Shown piece by piece: positions 54,001-54,678 of a stretch of DNA of 54,678 nucleotides; the stretch's first letter is position 1; each line of letters starts with the position of its first letter. Origin of the DNA: Lingula anatina (taxonomy: Eukaryota > Brachiopoda > Lingulata > Lingulida > Lingulidae); assembly GCF_001039355.2 (NCBI RefSeq), contig NW_019775565.1, positions 1 through 54,678 on the forward strand, read 5' to 3'. The notes beneath the pieces were generated by a model. The model did not search any database. It worked only from the letters and a program-made list of their open reading frames with translations, and was not told the DNA's origin. The translations under genes were made by a program, and so were the position numbers.

Positions 54001-54678
54001 ATTAATTGTAGGATTCATTATCAATAAGGATTTCAAATCTGATTCAGCAGTTTATACACTAACACTAAGCTGACAGTTCTTACTACATAATTTACATGTC
54101 TGGACTGATTTAGTAAACTCCTTCAGTGTACTTGGATCATAGTTTTATTTTAGCATTCATTAAGGCTCTATCATACAGTTATAGCTGTGGATTGATGTAA
54201 TCATACCATTTTGAAAATCATGCAGAATTATAAAATGTTTGTTTTTATTGAAAGGCACTATGGGCATTAGACCCTTATACAACAAACAGTTATTTTAATT
54301 ACCTATTTATTTCAAGATTTTTTTTATCTTAATTACCAACTTTGGTGAACCATATCCAAAACATAATTAAAATGACCTTAATTAAGTCAGTGTTTGATCT
54401 CTAAGCTTAGAACTCCAATAACACAAGTTCATAGATCATAACTTTTCTCAACAATTTTTGAAATATTTCTTATAATACAAATTGTTGAAAAAAATTCTCA
54501 GGAAAAAATCTTGTAAGTTACACTGTATGCCTTCTGTTTTTCATTTTATTATTTCAAATATTCTCTCTATTATCTCAGGGGTCGTACTTGTGATGTAGAC
54601 ATAGATGAGTGTACTGGAGTCAGCTGTGGACAGGGGGGCACTTGTATTGATAAACTGAATGATTTCACCTGTATCTGT
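17749..54678 (+). CDS. Gene 2 (3' partial): SVEP1-like CCP/HYR/GCC2/EGF secreted protein
   Basis: Leaving out two duplicated assembly segments, 47 exons join in one frame to 3057 codons and run off the right edge. Order: signal peptide, CCP, furin site, amphipathic repeats, glycine-zipper-like segment, HYR, CCP x2, HYR, CCP x5, HYR, CCP x3, HYR, CCP x3, HYR, CCP x2, HYR x2, CCP, unnamed furin-site region, GCC2/GCC3 x3, EGF x20 plus a partial one. The HYR-HYR-CCP-region-GCC2-EGF part resembles SVEP1/polydom, a large extracellular-matrix protein. I see no von Willebrand A domain here; a pentraxin domain could lie beyond the window. It is likely a secreted adhesion or matrix protein, and its ligand is unknown. 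Confidence 0.85.
18113..18328 (+). CDS. Gene 2 exon 2: N-terminal CCP module
   Basis: Phase 1-1, 216 nt, TTTTTAAG acceptor and GTAAAT donor. Starts at the likely signal cleavage site ([11 protein letters not shown]), then [34 protein letters not shown] and PCT. About 72 residues, longer than most CCPs here because of the C1-C2 loop ([11 protein letters not shown]). Confidence 0.82.
18692..18862. mobile_element. MITE in intron 2 of gene 2
   Basis: 171 bp from CAGGGGCGTATTTAG to its near inverse ending CCGCCCCTG, flanked by AAATT on both sides (candidate 5-bp target duplication). The inside holds TCCGGAAGACGGTCA and CGGAAGACGGTCAAA. Non-coding; open frames over it are not genes. The second assembly copy is at 20602-20772. 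Confidence 0.78.
19545..19739 (+). CDS. Gene 2 exon 3: furin site plus amphipathic helix
   Basis: Phase 1-1, 195 nt, TTTTATAG acceptor. Encodes [15 protein letters not shown], then RLRRKRD, a strong R-x-K/R-R furin-type site (about residue 112-115 of the protein), then [20 protein letters not shown] and [12 protein letters not shown], a polar helix-prone region without cysteine. I recognise no domain. Confidence 0.78.
19827..19827. other. Single n: contig join
   Basis: The only ambiguous base in this part. It lies exactly between the end of one copy and the start of the next, as expected where two overlapping contigs were placed end to end. Confidence 0.85.
20023..20238 (+). CDS. Second assembly copy of gene 2 exon 2 (CCP)
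   Basis: Same sequence as 18113-18328. The phase would allow splicing after exon 3, so a gene predictor could wrongly give the protein two identical CCP modules. Probably an assembly duplicate. Confidence 0.6.
21455..21649 (+). CDS. Second assembly copy of gene 2 exon 3 (furin site, helix)
   Basis: Same sequence as 19545-19739. Only this copy is followed by the true downstream intron leading to exon 4 at 22122. Confidence 0.6.
22122..22199 (+). CDS. Gene 2 exon 4: short amphipathic repeat
   Basis: Phase 1-1, 78 nt, ATGAGCAG acceptor and GTAAGA donor. Encodes [20 protein letters not shown] then INKVQEG. No cysteine. Gly/Asn/Gln/Ser/Val composition shared with exons 5 and 6. Confidence 0.72.
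22781..22852 (+). CDS. Gene 2 exon 5: short amphipathic repeat
   Basis: Phase 1-1, 72 nt, TTGTCAG acceptor and GTATGG donor. Encodes [15 protein letters not shown] then NNINQAVNG, with hydrophobic residues every three or four positions, which suggests a helix or coiled coil. Confidence 0.72.
23291..23362 (+). CDS. Gene 2 exon 6: short amphipathic repeat
   Basis: Phase 1-1, 72 nt, TTTTCCAG acceptor and GTAGGT donor. Encodes [15 protein letters not shown] then NSIVQSVPG. Aligns with exon 5 (Q-V-x-x-L/V-G-A-V-N-x-I-x-Q-x-V-x-G), so exons 4-6 probably arose by exon duplication. Confidence 0.72.
23705..23878 (+). CDS. Gene 2 exon 7: glycine-zipper-like hydrophobic segment
   Basis: Phase 1-1, 174 nt. 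Encodes [20 protein letters not shown], then [13 protein letters not shown] and [11 protein letters not shown], ending [14 protein letters not shown]. About 35 residues are almost all Gly, Ala, Leu, Ile, Phe or Trp, with glycines in GxxxG-like spacing. It is long enough to enter or cross a membrane once or twice, or to pack as helices. It lies between a signal peptide and clearly extracellular HYR/CCP modules, so a permanent anchor would leave topology unclear. Function unknown. Confidence 0.72.
24106..24169. repeat. (TA)n microsatellite
   Basis: About 32 uninterrupted TA units in intron 7 of gene 2. Confidence 0.95.
24206..24247 (+). pseudogene. Relic of a duplicated HYR exon start
   Basis: After a TATAG acceptor-like site, ACAAATGTCCAACAGTG... 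resembles the start of exon 8 (24393, ACAAGGTTCCACCAGTG...) over about 42 bp with small indels. The frame soon meets a stop and there is no donor, so it is not used. Confidence 0.5.
24393..24518 (+). CDS. Gene 2 exon 8: first half of an HYR domain
   Basis: Phase 1-1, 126 nt. Encodes [20 protein letters not shown] and [20 protein letters not shown]. The WxxPxAxDNSG motif is degenerate ([11 protein letters not shown]). No ATG in frame. Confidence 0.78.
24616..24679. repeat. (GT)n microsatellite
   Basis: Interrupted GT/GC repeat in the intron between the two HYR halves. Confidence 0.9.
24950..25096 (+). CDS. Gene 2 exon 9: second half of the HYR domain
   Basis: Phase 1-1, 147 nt, CATTACAG acceptor. 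Encodes [38 protein letters not shown] and [11 protein letters not shown], the typical HYR end. Confidence 0.85.
25537..25725 (+). CDS. Gene 2 exon 10: CCP module
   Basis: Phase 1-1, 189 nt, TTTAACAG acceptor. Encodes [50 protein letters not shown] and ECVG. Confidence 0.85.
25960..25977. repeat. Poly-G run
   Basis: About 18 consecutive G in intron 10, just upstream of the duplicated exon start. Confidence 0.9.
25995..26088 (+). pseudogene. Partial tandem copy of the exon 11 start
   Basis: This 94-bp unit is repeated directly at 26089-26182 and carries the 3' end of the intron, the acceptor and the first ~70 nt of exon 11. This left copy ([18 protein letters not shown]...) runs into TAA at the unit boundary and has no donor. 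Using its acceptor would truncate the protein. Confidence 0.85.
26112..26306 (+). CDS. Gene 2 exon 11: CCP module
   Basis: Phase 1-1, 195 nt, CTCTTACAG acceptor in the right-hand copy of the 94-bp duplication. Encodes [47 protein letters not shown] and GTCK, with an NYT sequon. Confidence 0.85.
26764..27018 (+). CDS. Gene 2 exon 12: complete HYR domain
   Basis: Phase 1-1, 255 nt, ATTTCTAG acceptor and GTAAGT donor. Encodes [40 protein letters not shown] and [12 protein letters not shown], a textbook HYR. Its last 29 nt recur just after the n at 34440. Confidence 0.9.
27481..27684 (+). CDS. Gene 2 exon 13 (copy A): CCP module
   Basis: Phase 1-1, 204 nt, GCTTTTCAG acceptor. Encodes [51 protein letters not shown] and PSCN. 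Has an NRT sequon where copy B has NMT. Confidence 0.87.
28172..28375 (+). CDS. Gene 2 exon 14 (copy A): CCP module
   Basis: Phase 1-1, 204 nt, TATTCCAG acceptor. Encodes [55 protein letters not shown]. The open frame over its start on the reverse strand is a shadow. Confidence 0.87.
28757..28939 (+). CDS. Gene 2 exon 15 (copy A): CCP module
   Basis: Phase 1-1, 183 nt, ATTTTAG acceptor. Encodes [44 protein letters not shown] and PTCRG. No in-frame ATG before the middle. Confidence 0.87.
29373..29573 (+). CDS. Gene 2 exon 16 (copy A): CCP module
   Basis: Phase 1-1, 201 nt, AATTTCAG acceptor. Encodes [48 protein letters not shown], an NSS sequon and FDCRR. Confidence 0.87.
30059..30265 (+). 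CDS. Gene 2 exon 17 (copy A): CCP module
   Basis: Phase 1-1, 207 nt, ACTTCCAG acceptor. Encodes [43 protein letters not shown] and AQCK. Other frames over this exon are open but lack the CCP pattern. Confidence 0.87.
30570..30670 (+). CDS. Gene 2 exon 18 (copy A): first part of an HYR domain
   Basis: Phase 1 in, phase 0 out, 101 nt. Encodes [20 protein letters not shown] and [14 protein letters not shown], ending at the WxxP tryptophan before GTAAAT. Confidence 0.82.
30748..30784. repeat. (CT)n microsatellite
   Basis: About 18 CT units in the HYR intron of copy A. The same site in copy B (38177-38219) is longer. Confidence 0.9.
30811..30878. repeat. 34-bp tandem duplication specific to copy A
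   Basis: AATTAAGTTTGGCTTCAGAA... (34 bp) occurs twice in a row at 30811-30844 and 30845-30878. Copy B has a single unit near 38245. Confidence 0.9.
30904..31072 (+). CDS. Gene 2 exon 19 (copy A): second part of the HYR domain
   Basis: Phase 0 in, phase 1 out, 169 nt. Encodes [36 protein letters not shown] and [12 protein letters not shown]. Confidence 0.85.
31476..31697 (+). CDS. Gene 2 exon 20 (copy A): long CCP module
   Basis: Phase 1-1, 222 nt, TCTAACAG acceptor. Encodes [55 protein letters not shown] and GKCKR. About 74 residues, one of the longest CCPs here. Confidence 0.87.
31870..32058 (+). CDS. Gene 2 exon 21 (copy A): CCP module
   Basis: Phase 1-1, 189 nt, CATTTAG acceptor. Encodes [45 protein letters not shown] and LVCQG. 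The most different exon between copies A and B. Confidence 0.87.
32267..32461 (+). CDS. Gene 2 exon 22 (copy A): CCP module
   Basis: Phase 1-1, 195 nt, CATTTCAG acceptor. Encodes [43 protein letters not shown] and TACT. Confidence 0.87.
32583..32718 (+). CDS. Gene 2 exon 23 (copy A): first half of an HYR domain
   Basis: Phase 1 in, phase 2 out, 136 nt, GTCTTCAG acceptor. Encodes [20 protein letters not shown] and [20 protein letters not shown]. The intron splits the AGA arginine codon after two bases. Confidence 0.85.
33217..33335 (+). CDS. Gene 2 exon 24 (copy A): second half of the HYR domain
   Basis: Phase 2 in, phase 1 out, 119 nt, CTTCCAG acceptor. Encodes [28 protein letters not shown] and [12 protein letters not shown]. 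No in-frame ATG. Confidence 0.83.
33679..33873 (+). CDS. Gene 2 exon 25 (copy A): CCP module
   Basis: Phase 1-1, 195 nt, CATTCAG acceptor. Encodes [50 protein letters not shown] and TKCEG. Confidence 0.87.
33921..34160. repeat. Copy A-specific intron insert with (TA)n
   Basis: About 240 bp without a match in copy B, where 41343-41732 is unrelated. Contains GGGCCCAGCCAGGGC, TGGGGTCTGGGC and 36 TA units (34080-34152). Likely a small mobile-element insertion; ends not identified. Ile-Tyr open frames here come from the TA repeat. Confidence 0.65.
34183..34374 (+). CDS. Gene 2 exon 26 (copy A): CCP module
   Basis: Phase 1-1, 192 nt, GTGTCAG acceptor and GTTGGT donor. Encodes [46 protein letters not shown] and RCEG. 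Confidence 0.87.
34440..34440. other. Single n: contig join
   Basis: To its left is the intron after exon 26. To its right the sequence resumes in the middle of HYR exon 12, 29 nt before its donor. No splicing can use that headless exon, which marks an assembly junction. Confidence 0.9.
34931..35134 (+). CDS. Copy B of exon 13: CCP module
   Basis: Same borders and phase as 27481-27684. About eight differences, of which only AGG to ATG (Arg to Met) changes the protein. Confidence 0.75.
35590..35793 (+). CDS. Copy B of exon 14: CCP module
   Basis: Counterpart of 28172-28375. The three differences I noticed (GAT/GAC, GCT/GCC, TAC/TAT) are all silent. Confidence 0.75.
36190..36372 (+). CDS. Copy B of exon 15: CCP module
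   Basis: Counterpart of 28757-28939, about seven differences; CTC to CCC changes Leu to Pro in RRPLYQTQC. Confidence 0.75.
36809..37009 (+). CDS. Copy B of exon 16: CCP module
   Basis: Counterpart of 29373-29573 with two silent differences (ACG/ACA, AGC/AGT). Confidence 0.75.
37500..37706 (+). CDS. Copy B of exon 17: CCP module
   Basis: Counterpart of 30059-30265 with two silent differences (TCG/TCA, CAG/CAA). Confidence 0.75.
38007..38107 (+). CDS. Copy B of exon 18: HYR first part
   Basis: Counterpart of 30570-30670; only silent changes seen (GGT/GGC, CTG/CTC). Confidence 0.75.
38177..38219. repeat. (CT)n microsatellite, copy B
   Basis: Longer version of the CT repeat at 30748-30784; the length difference is typical of allelic variation. 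Confidence 0.9.
38303..38471 (+). CDS. Copy B of exon 19: HYR second part
   Basis: Counterpart of 30904-31072. Arg to Gly (DSR/DSG) and Asp to Glu (GDH/GEH) replacements. Confidence 0.75.
38841..39062 (+). CDS. Copy B of exon 20: long CCP module
   Basis: Counterpart of 31476-31697; the changes seen (ACA/ACG, ACA/ACT, GAC/GAT, GTG/GTA, TGT/TGC) are silent. Confidence 0.75.
39225..39413 (+). CDS. Copy B of exon 21: CCP module, most diverged
   Basis: Counterpart of 31870-32058. Four replacements: Ser to Ile (NSV/NIV), Asp to Asn (CDQ/CNQ), Ala to Glu (GAK/GEK) and Gly to Arg (DGS/DRS). No methionine early in the frame, so it is easily missed. Confidence 0.75.
39622..39816 (+). CDS. Copy B of exon 22: CCP module
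   Basis: Counterpart of 32267-32461; protein identical, about six silent changes. Confidence 0.75.
39937..40072 (+). CDS. Copy B of exon 23: HYR first half
   Basis: Counterpart of 32583-32718. Thr to Met and Ser to Thr in the VTASV/VMATV strand; same phase 2 donor. Confidence 0.75.
40562..40680 (+). CDS. Copy B of exon 24: HYR second half
   Basis: Counterpart of 33217-33335; Gly-Gly becomes Ser-Ser (SPGGV/SPSSV). Confidence 0.75.
41102..41296 (+). CDS. Copy B of exon 25: CCP module
   Basis: Counterpart of 33679-33873. Leu to Ile (HQL/HQI) and Glu-Thr to Asp-Ser (TET/TDS). Confidence 0.75.
41755..41946 (+). CDS. Copy B of exon 26: CCP module
   Basis: Counterpart of 34183-34374. Asn to Asp (REN/RED). 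This copy is joined to the true downstream sequence. Confidence 0.75.
42318..42518 (+). CDS. Gene 2 exon 27: CCP module
   Basis: Phase 1-1, 201 nt, TTTTCTAG acceptor. Encodes [48 protein letters not shown] and LKCEG. Confidence 0.87.
42779..43021 (+). CDS. Gene 2 exon 28: complete HYR domain
   Basis: Phase 1-1, 243 nt, TTTTCCAG acceptor. Encodes [49 protein letters not shown] and [11 protein letters not shown]. No ATG in this frame. Confidence 0.9.
43356..43544 (+). CDS. Gene 2 exon 29: CCP module
   Basis: Phase 1-1, 189 nt, TTATCAG acceptor and GTATTG donor. Encodes [43 protein letters not shown] and PRCQ. Longer open frames in other phases here are shadows. Confidence 0.87.
43772..43972 (+). 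CDS. Gene 2 exon 30: CCP module
   Basis: Phase 1-1, 201 nt, TTTGCAG acceptor. Encodes [44 protein letters not shown] and VNCKG. Confidence 0.87.
44444..44695 (+). CDS. Gene 2 exon 31: complete HYR domain
   Basis: Phase 1-1, 252 nt, CTTTCAG acceptor. Encodes [44 protein letters not shown] and [11 protein letters not shown]. First of the HYR pair preceding the SVEP1-like C-terminal series. Confidence 0.9.
45155..45210. repeat. (AAT)n microsatellite
   Basis: About 18 AAT units immediately before the exon 32 acceptor. A forward frame reads it as poly-Asn, but it is intronic. Confidence 0.95.
45220..45459 (+). CDS. Gene 2 exon 32: HYR domain, atypical
   Basis: Phase 1-1, 240 nt, ATTTCAG acceptor. 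Encodes [48 protein letters not shown] and [10 protein letters not shown]. The acidic DNSG motif is replaced by TLPDGS and A.D.xGN by ARNPKNGK, so surface loops differ from other HYRs. Confidence 0.82.
45934..46125 (+). CDS. Gene 2 exon 33: CCP before the furin-site region
   Basis: Phase 1-1, 192 nt, TTGTAG acceptor. Encodes [42 protein letters not shown] and PDCV. Equivalent to the first part of gene 1 exon 15, but here on its own exon. Confidence 0.87.
46448..46945 (+). CDS. Gene 2 exon 34: unnamed region with furin-type site
   Basis: Phase 1-1, 498 nt, ATTTCAG acceptor. Encodes ~166 residues: [39 protein letters not shown], then [10 protein letters not shown], an R-R-K-R furin-type site, then a β-rich-looking half ([12 protein letters not shown]) and a helix-prone stretch ([18 protein letters not shown]), ending QITCS and ALKCG. 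The spacing of GDC, C-x5-C, VxVxC and the basic site matches gene 1 exon 15. The position between CCP and GCC2 repeats corresponds to an unnamed part of SVEP1-like proteins. Confidence 0.82.
47101..47134. repeat. (CAGA)n microsatellite
   Basis: Eight GACA/CAGA units in intron 34. Confidence 0.95.
47410..47580 (+). CDS. Gene 2 exon 35: GCC2/GCC3 repeat 1
   Basis: Phase 1-1, 171 nt. Encodes [43 protein letters not shown] and NATQCL. Typical cysteine and GTYQ pattern. Confidence 0.9.
47782..47943 (+). CDS. Gene 2 exon 36: GCC2/GCC3 repeat 2
   Basis: Phase 1-1, 162 nt. Encodes [46 protein letters not shown] and TQCK. Confidence 0.9.
47956..48006. repeat. (GT)n microsatellite
   Basis: GT/GC repeat just after the exon 36 donor; Cys-Val open frames here are artefacts. 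Confidence 0.92.
48206..48367 (+). CDS. Gene 2 exon 37: GCC2/GCC3 repeat 3
   Basis: Phase 1-1, 162 nt, TTTTCCAG acceptor. Encodes [46 protein letters not shown] and SDCKG. Confidence 0.9.
48609..48818 (+). CDS. Gene 2 exon 38: EGF 1 and most of EGF 2
   Basis: Phase 1-1, 210 nt, CATTCTAG acceptor. EGF 1: [15 protein letters not shown] ... [16 protein letters not shown] 2: [17 protein letters not shown] ... CRCLPGYEG, whose last cysteine is in exon 39. The D/N-x-D/N-E/D-C start suggests calcium binding. Confidence 0.9.
49191..49715 (+). CDS. Gene 2 exon 39: end of EGF 2, EGF 3-6, start of EGF 7
   Basis: Phase 1-1, 525 nt, ATTTCAG acceptor. EGF 3 [17 protein letters not shown] 4 [17 protein letters not shown] 5 [17 protein letters not shown] 6 [17 protein letters not shown] 7 [14 protein letters not shown]. 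Several EGFs share one exon, so introns were lost here or modules multiplied inside the exon. Reverse-strand frames are shadows. Confidence 0.92.
49968..50132 (+). CDS. Gene 2 exon 40: end of EGF 7 and most of EGF 8
   Basis: Phase 1-1, 165 nt, TTTCCAG acceptor. EGF 7 ends [18 protein letters not shown] 8 is [17 protein letters not shown] ... CICPLGLTG. Confidence 0.88.
50866..51096 (+). CDS. Gene 2 exon 41: end of EGF 8, EGF 9, most of EGF 10
   Basis: Phase 1-1, 231 nt, ATTCTAG acceptor. EGF 9: [15 protein letters not shown] ... [15 protein letters not shown] 10: [15 protein letters not shown] ... CYCSGLYSG. Both lack the acidic residue before the first cysteine, so calcium binding is doubtful. 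The correct frame has no early ATG. Confidence 0.88.
51433..51560 (+). CDS. Gene 2 exon 42: end of EGF 10 and EGF 11
   Basis: Phase 1 in, phase 0 out, 128 nt, CCTCACAG acceptor and GTAAGT donor. EGF 11: [15 protein letters not shown] ... [13 protein letters not shown]. From here on introns fall in phase 0, 1 or 2. Confidence 0.88.
51807..52349 (+). CDS. Gene 2 exon 43: EGF 12-15 and most of EGF 16
   Basis: Phase 0-0, 543 nt, TTTTCAG acceptor. EGF 12 [20 protein letters not shown] 13 [20 protein letters not shown] 14 [17 protein letters not shown] (atypical, probably no calcium site), EGF 15 [20 protein letters not shown] 16 [17 protein letters not shown]. The open frame extends upstream into intron (MIGSSV...), but the splice site fixes the start. 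Confidence 0.92.
52780..53011 (+). CDS. Gene 2 exon 44: end of EGF 16, EGF 17, most of EGF 18
   Basis: Phase 0 in, phase 1 out, 232 nt, GTCTTTAAG acceptor. AGWTGAYCE closes EGF 16; EGF 17 [20 protein letters not shown] 18 [17 protein letters not shown] ... CICAAG. The right frame has no ATG; a frame starting at 52802 is a shadow. Confidence 0.88.
53433..53533 (+). CDS. Gene 2 exon 45: end of EGF 18, first part of EGF 19
   Basis: Phase 1 in, phase 0 out, 101 nt, TTTTACAG acceptor. YTGKVCD closes EGF 18; EGF 19 is [18 protein letters not shown] then IDGFNSYQ. Too short for an ORF scan. Confidence 0.83.
53855..53991 (+). CDS. Gene 2 exon 46: end of EGF 19, most of EGF 20
   Basis: Phase 0 in, phase 2 out, 137 nt, TTGTCCAG acceptor and GTATGT donor. 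[13 protein letters not shown] closes EGF 19; EGF 20 is [17 protein letters not shown] ... CTCLPGYT, continuing in exon 47. Confidence 0.87.
54579..54678 (+). CDS. Gene 2 exon 47 (cut by window edge): end of EGF 20, start of EGF 21
   Basis: Phase 2 in, TATCTCAG acceptor. GRTCD closes EGF 20; EGF 21 begins [17 protein letters not shown] and reaches FTCIC at the edge. More modules are expected downstream. Confidence 0.85.

Noticed and set aside
1-54678. CRISPR arrays, operons, tRNA or rRNA genes
   Set aside because: None seen; the gene structure is eukaryotic with spliceosomal introns.

Overview
Eukaryotic genomic DNA, almost certainly from a marine invertebrate. A lophotrochozoan such as a mollusc is my best guess, but the sequence does not settle it. 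AT-rich introns with GT/AG borders, microsatellites, MITEs and a Tc1-like transposon surround many short exons that encode extracellular modules: CCP/Sushi, HYR, ephrin-receptor-like GCC2/GCC3 repeats and EGF. All supported genes lie on the + strand.

Gene 1 (30-13044; 5' end outside the window) has 18 exons here. They read in one frame to 1178 residues and a stop: 9 CCP, 4 HYR, a long exon holding a CCP plus an unnamed cysteine-containing region with a furin-type RRRRKR site, one GCC2/GCC3 repeat, a transmembrane helix and a tail of about 10 residues. It looks like a type I cell-surface protein. Its introns carry a broken Tc1-like element (7499-8881), a near-perfect 56-bp palindrome and a purine-rich tract.

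13045-17748 is intergenic. I see no gene there, only two inverted-repeat elements and simple repeats.

Gene 2 (17749 to the right edge; 3' end missing) starts with a signal peptide and one CCP. An unusual block follows: a furin-type RRKR site, short amphipathic repeats on 72-78 nt exons, and a glycine-zipper-like hydrophobic stretch. Then come many CCP and HYR modules, a second copy of the unnamed furin-site region, three GCC2/GCC3 repeats and at least 20 EGF modules. The order HYR-HYR-CCP-[unnamed region]-GCC2/GCC3-EGF matches my recollection of SVEP1 (polydom). The C-terminal part of gene 1 has the same order but ends in a membrane anchor, so the two genes look like tandem paralogues.

Two stretches of gene 2 are present twice, each as copy - single n - copy: 17918-19826 / 19828-21736 (one difference noticed) and 26990-34439 / 34441-about 42018 (a few percent different, with indels). 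I read both as unmerged contig overlaps, the second probably two haplotypes, and not as real tandem exons. Without the second copies, gene 2 has 47 exons here and an open frame of 3057 codons. All exon junctions agree in phase.

Exon borders are read by eye from splice sites, phase and domain signatures. Introns not listed separately hold nothing I can identify beyond AT-rich sequence.
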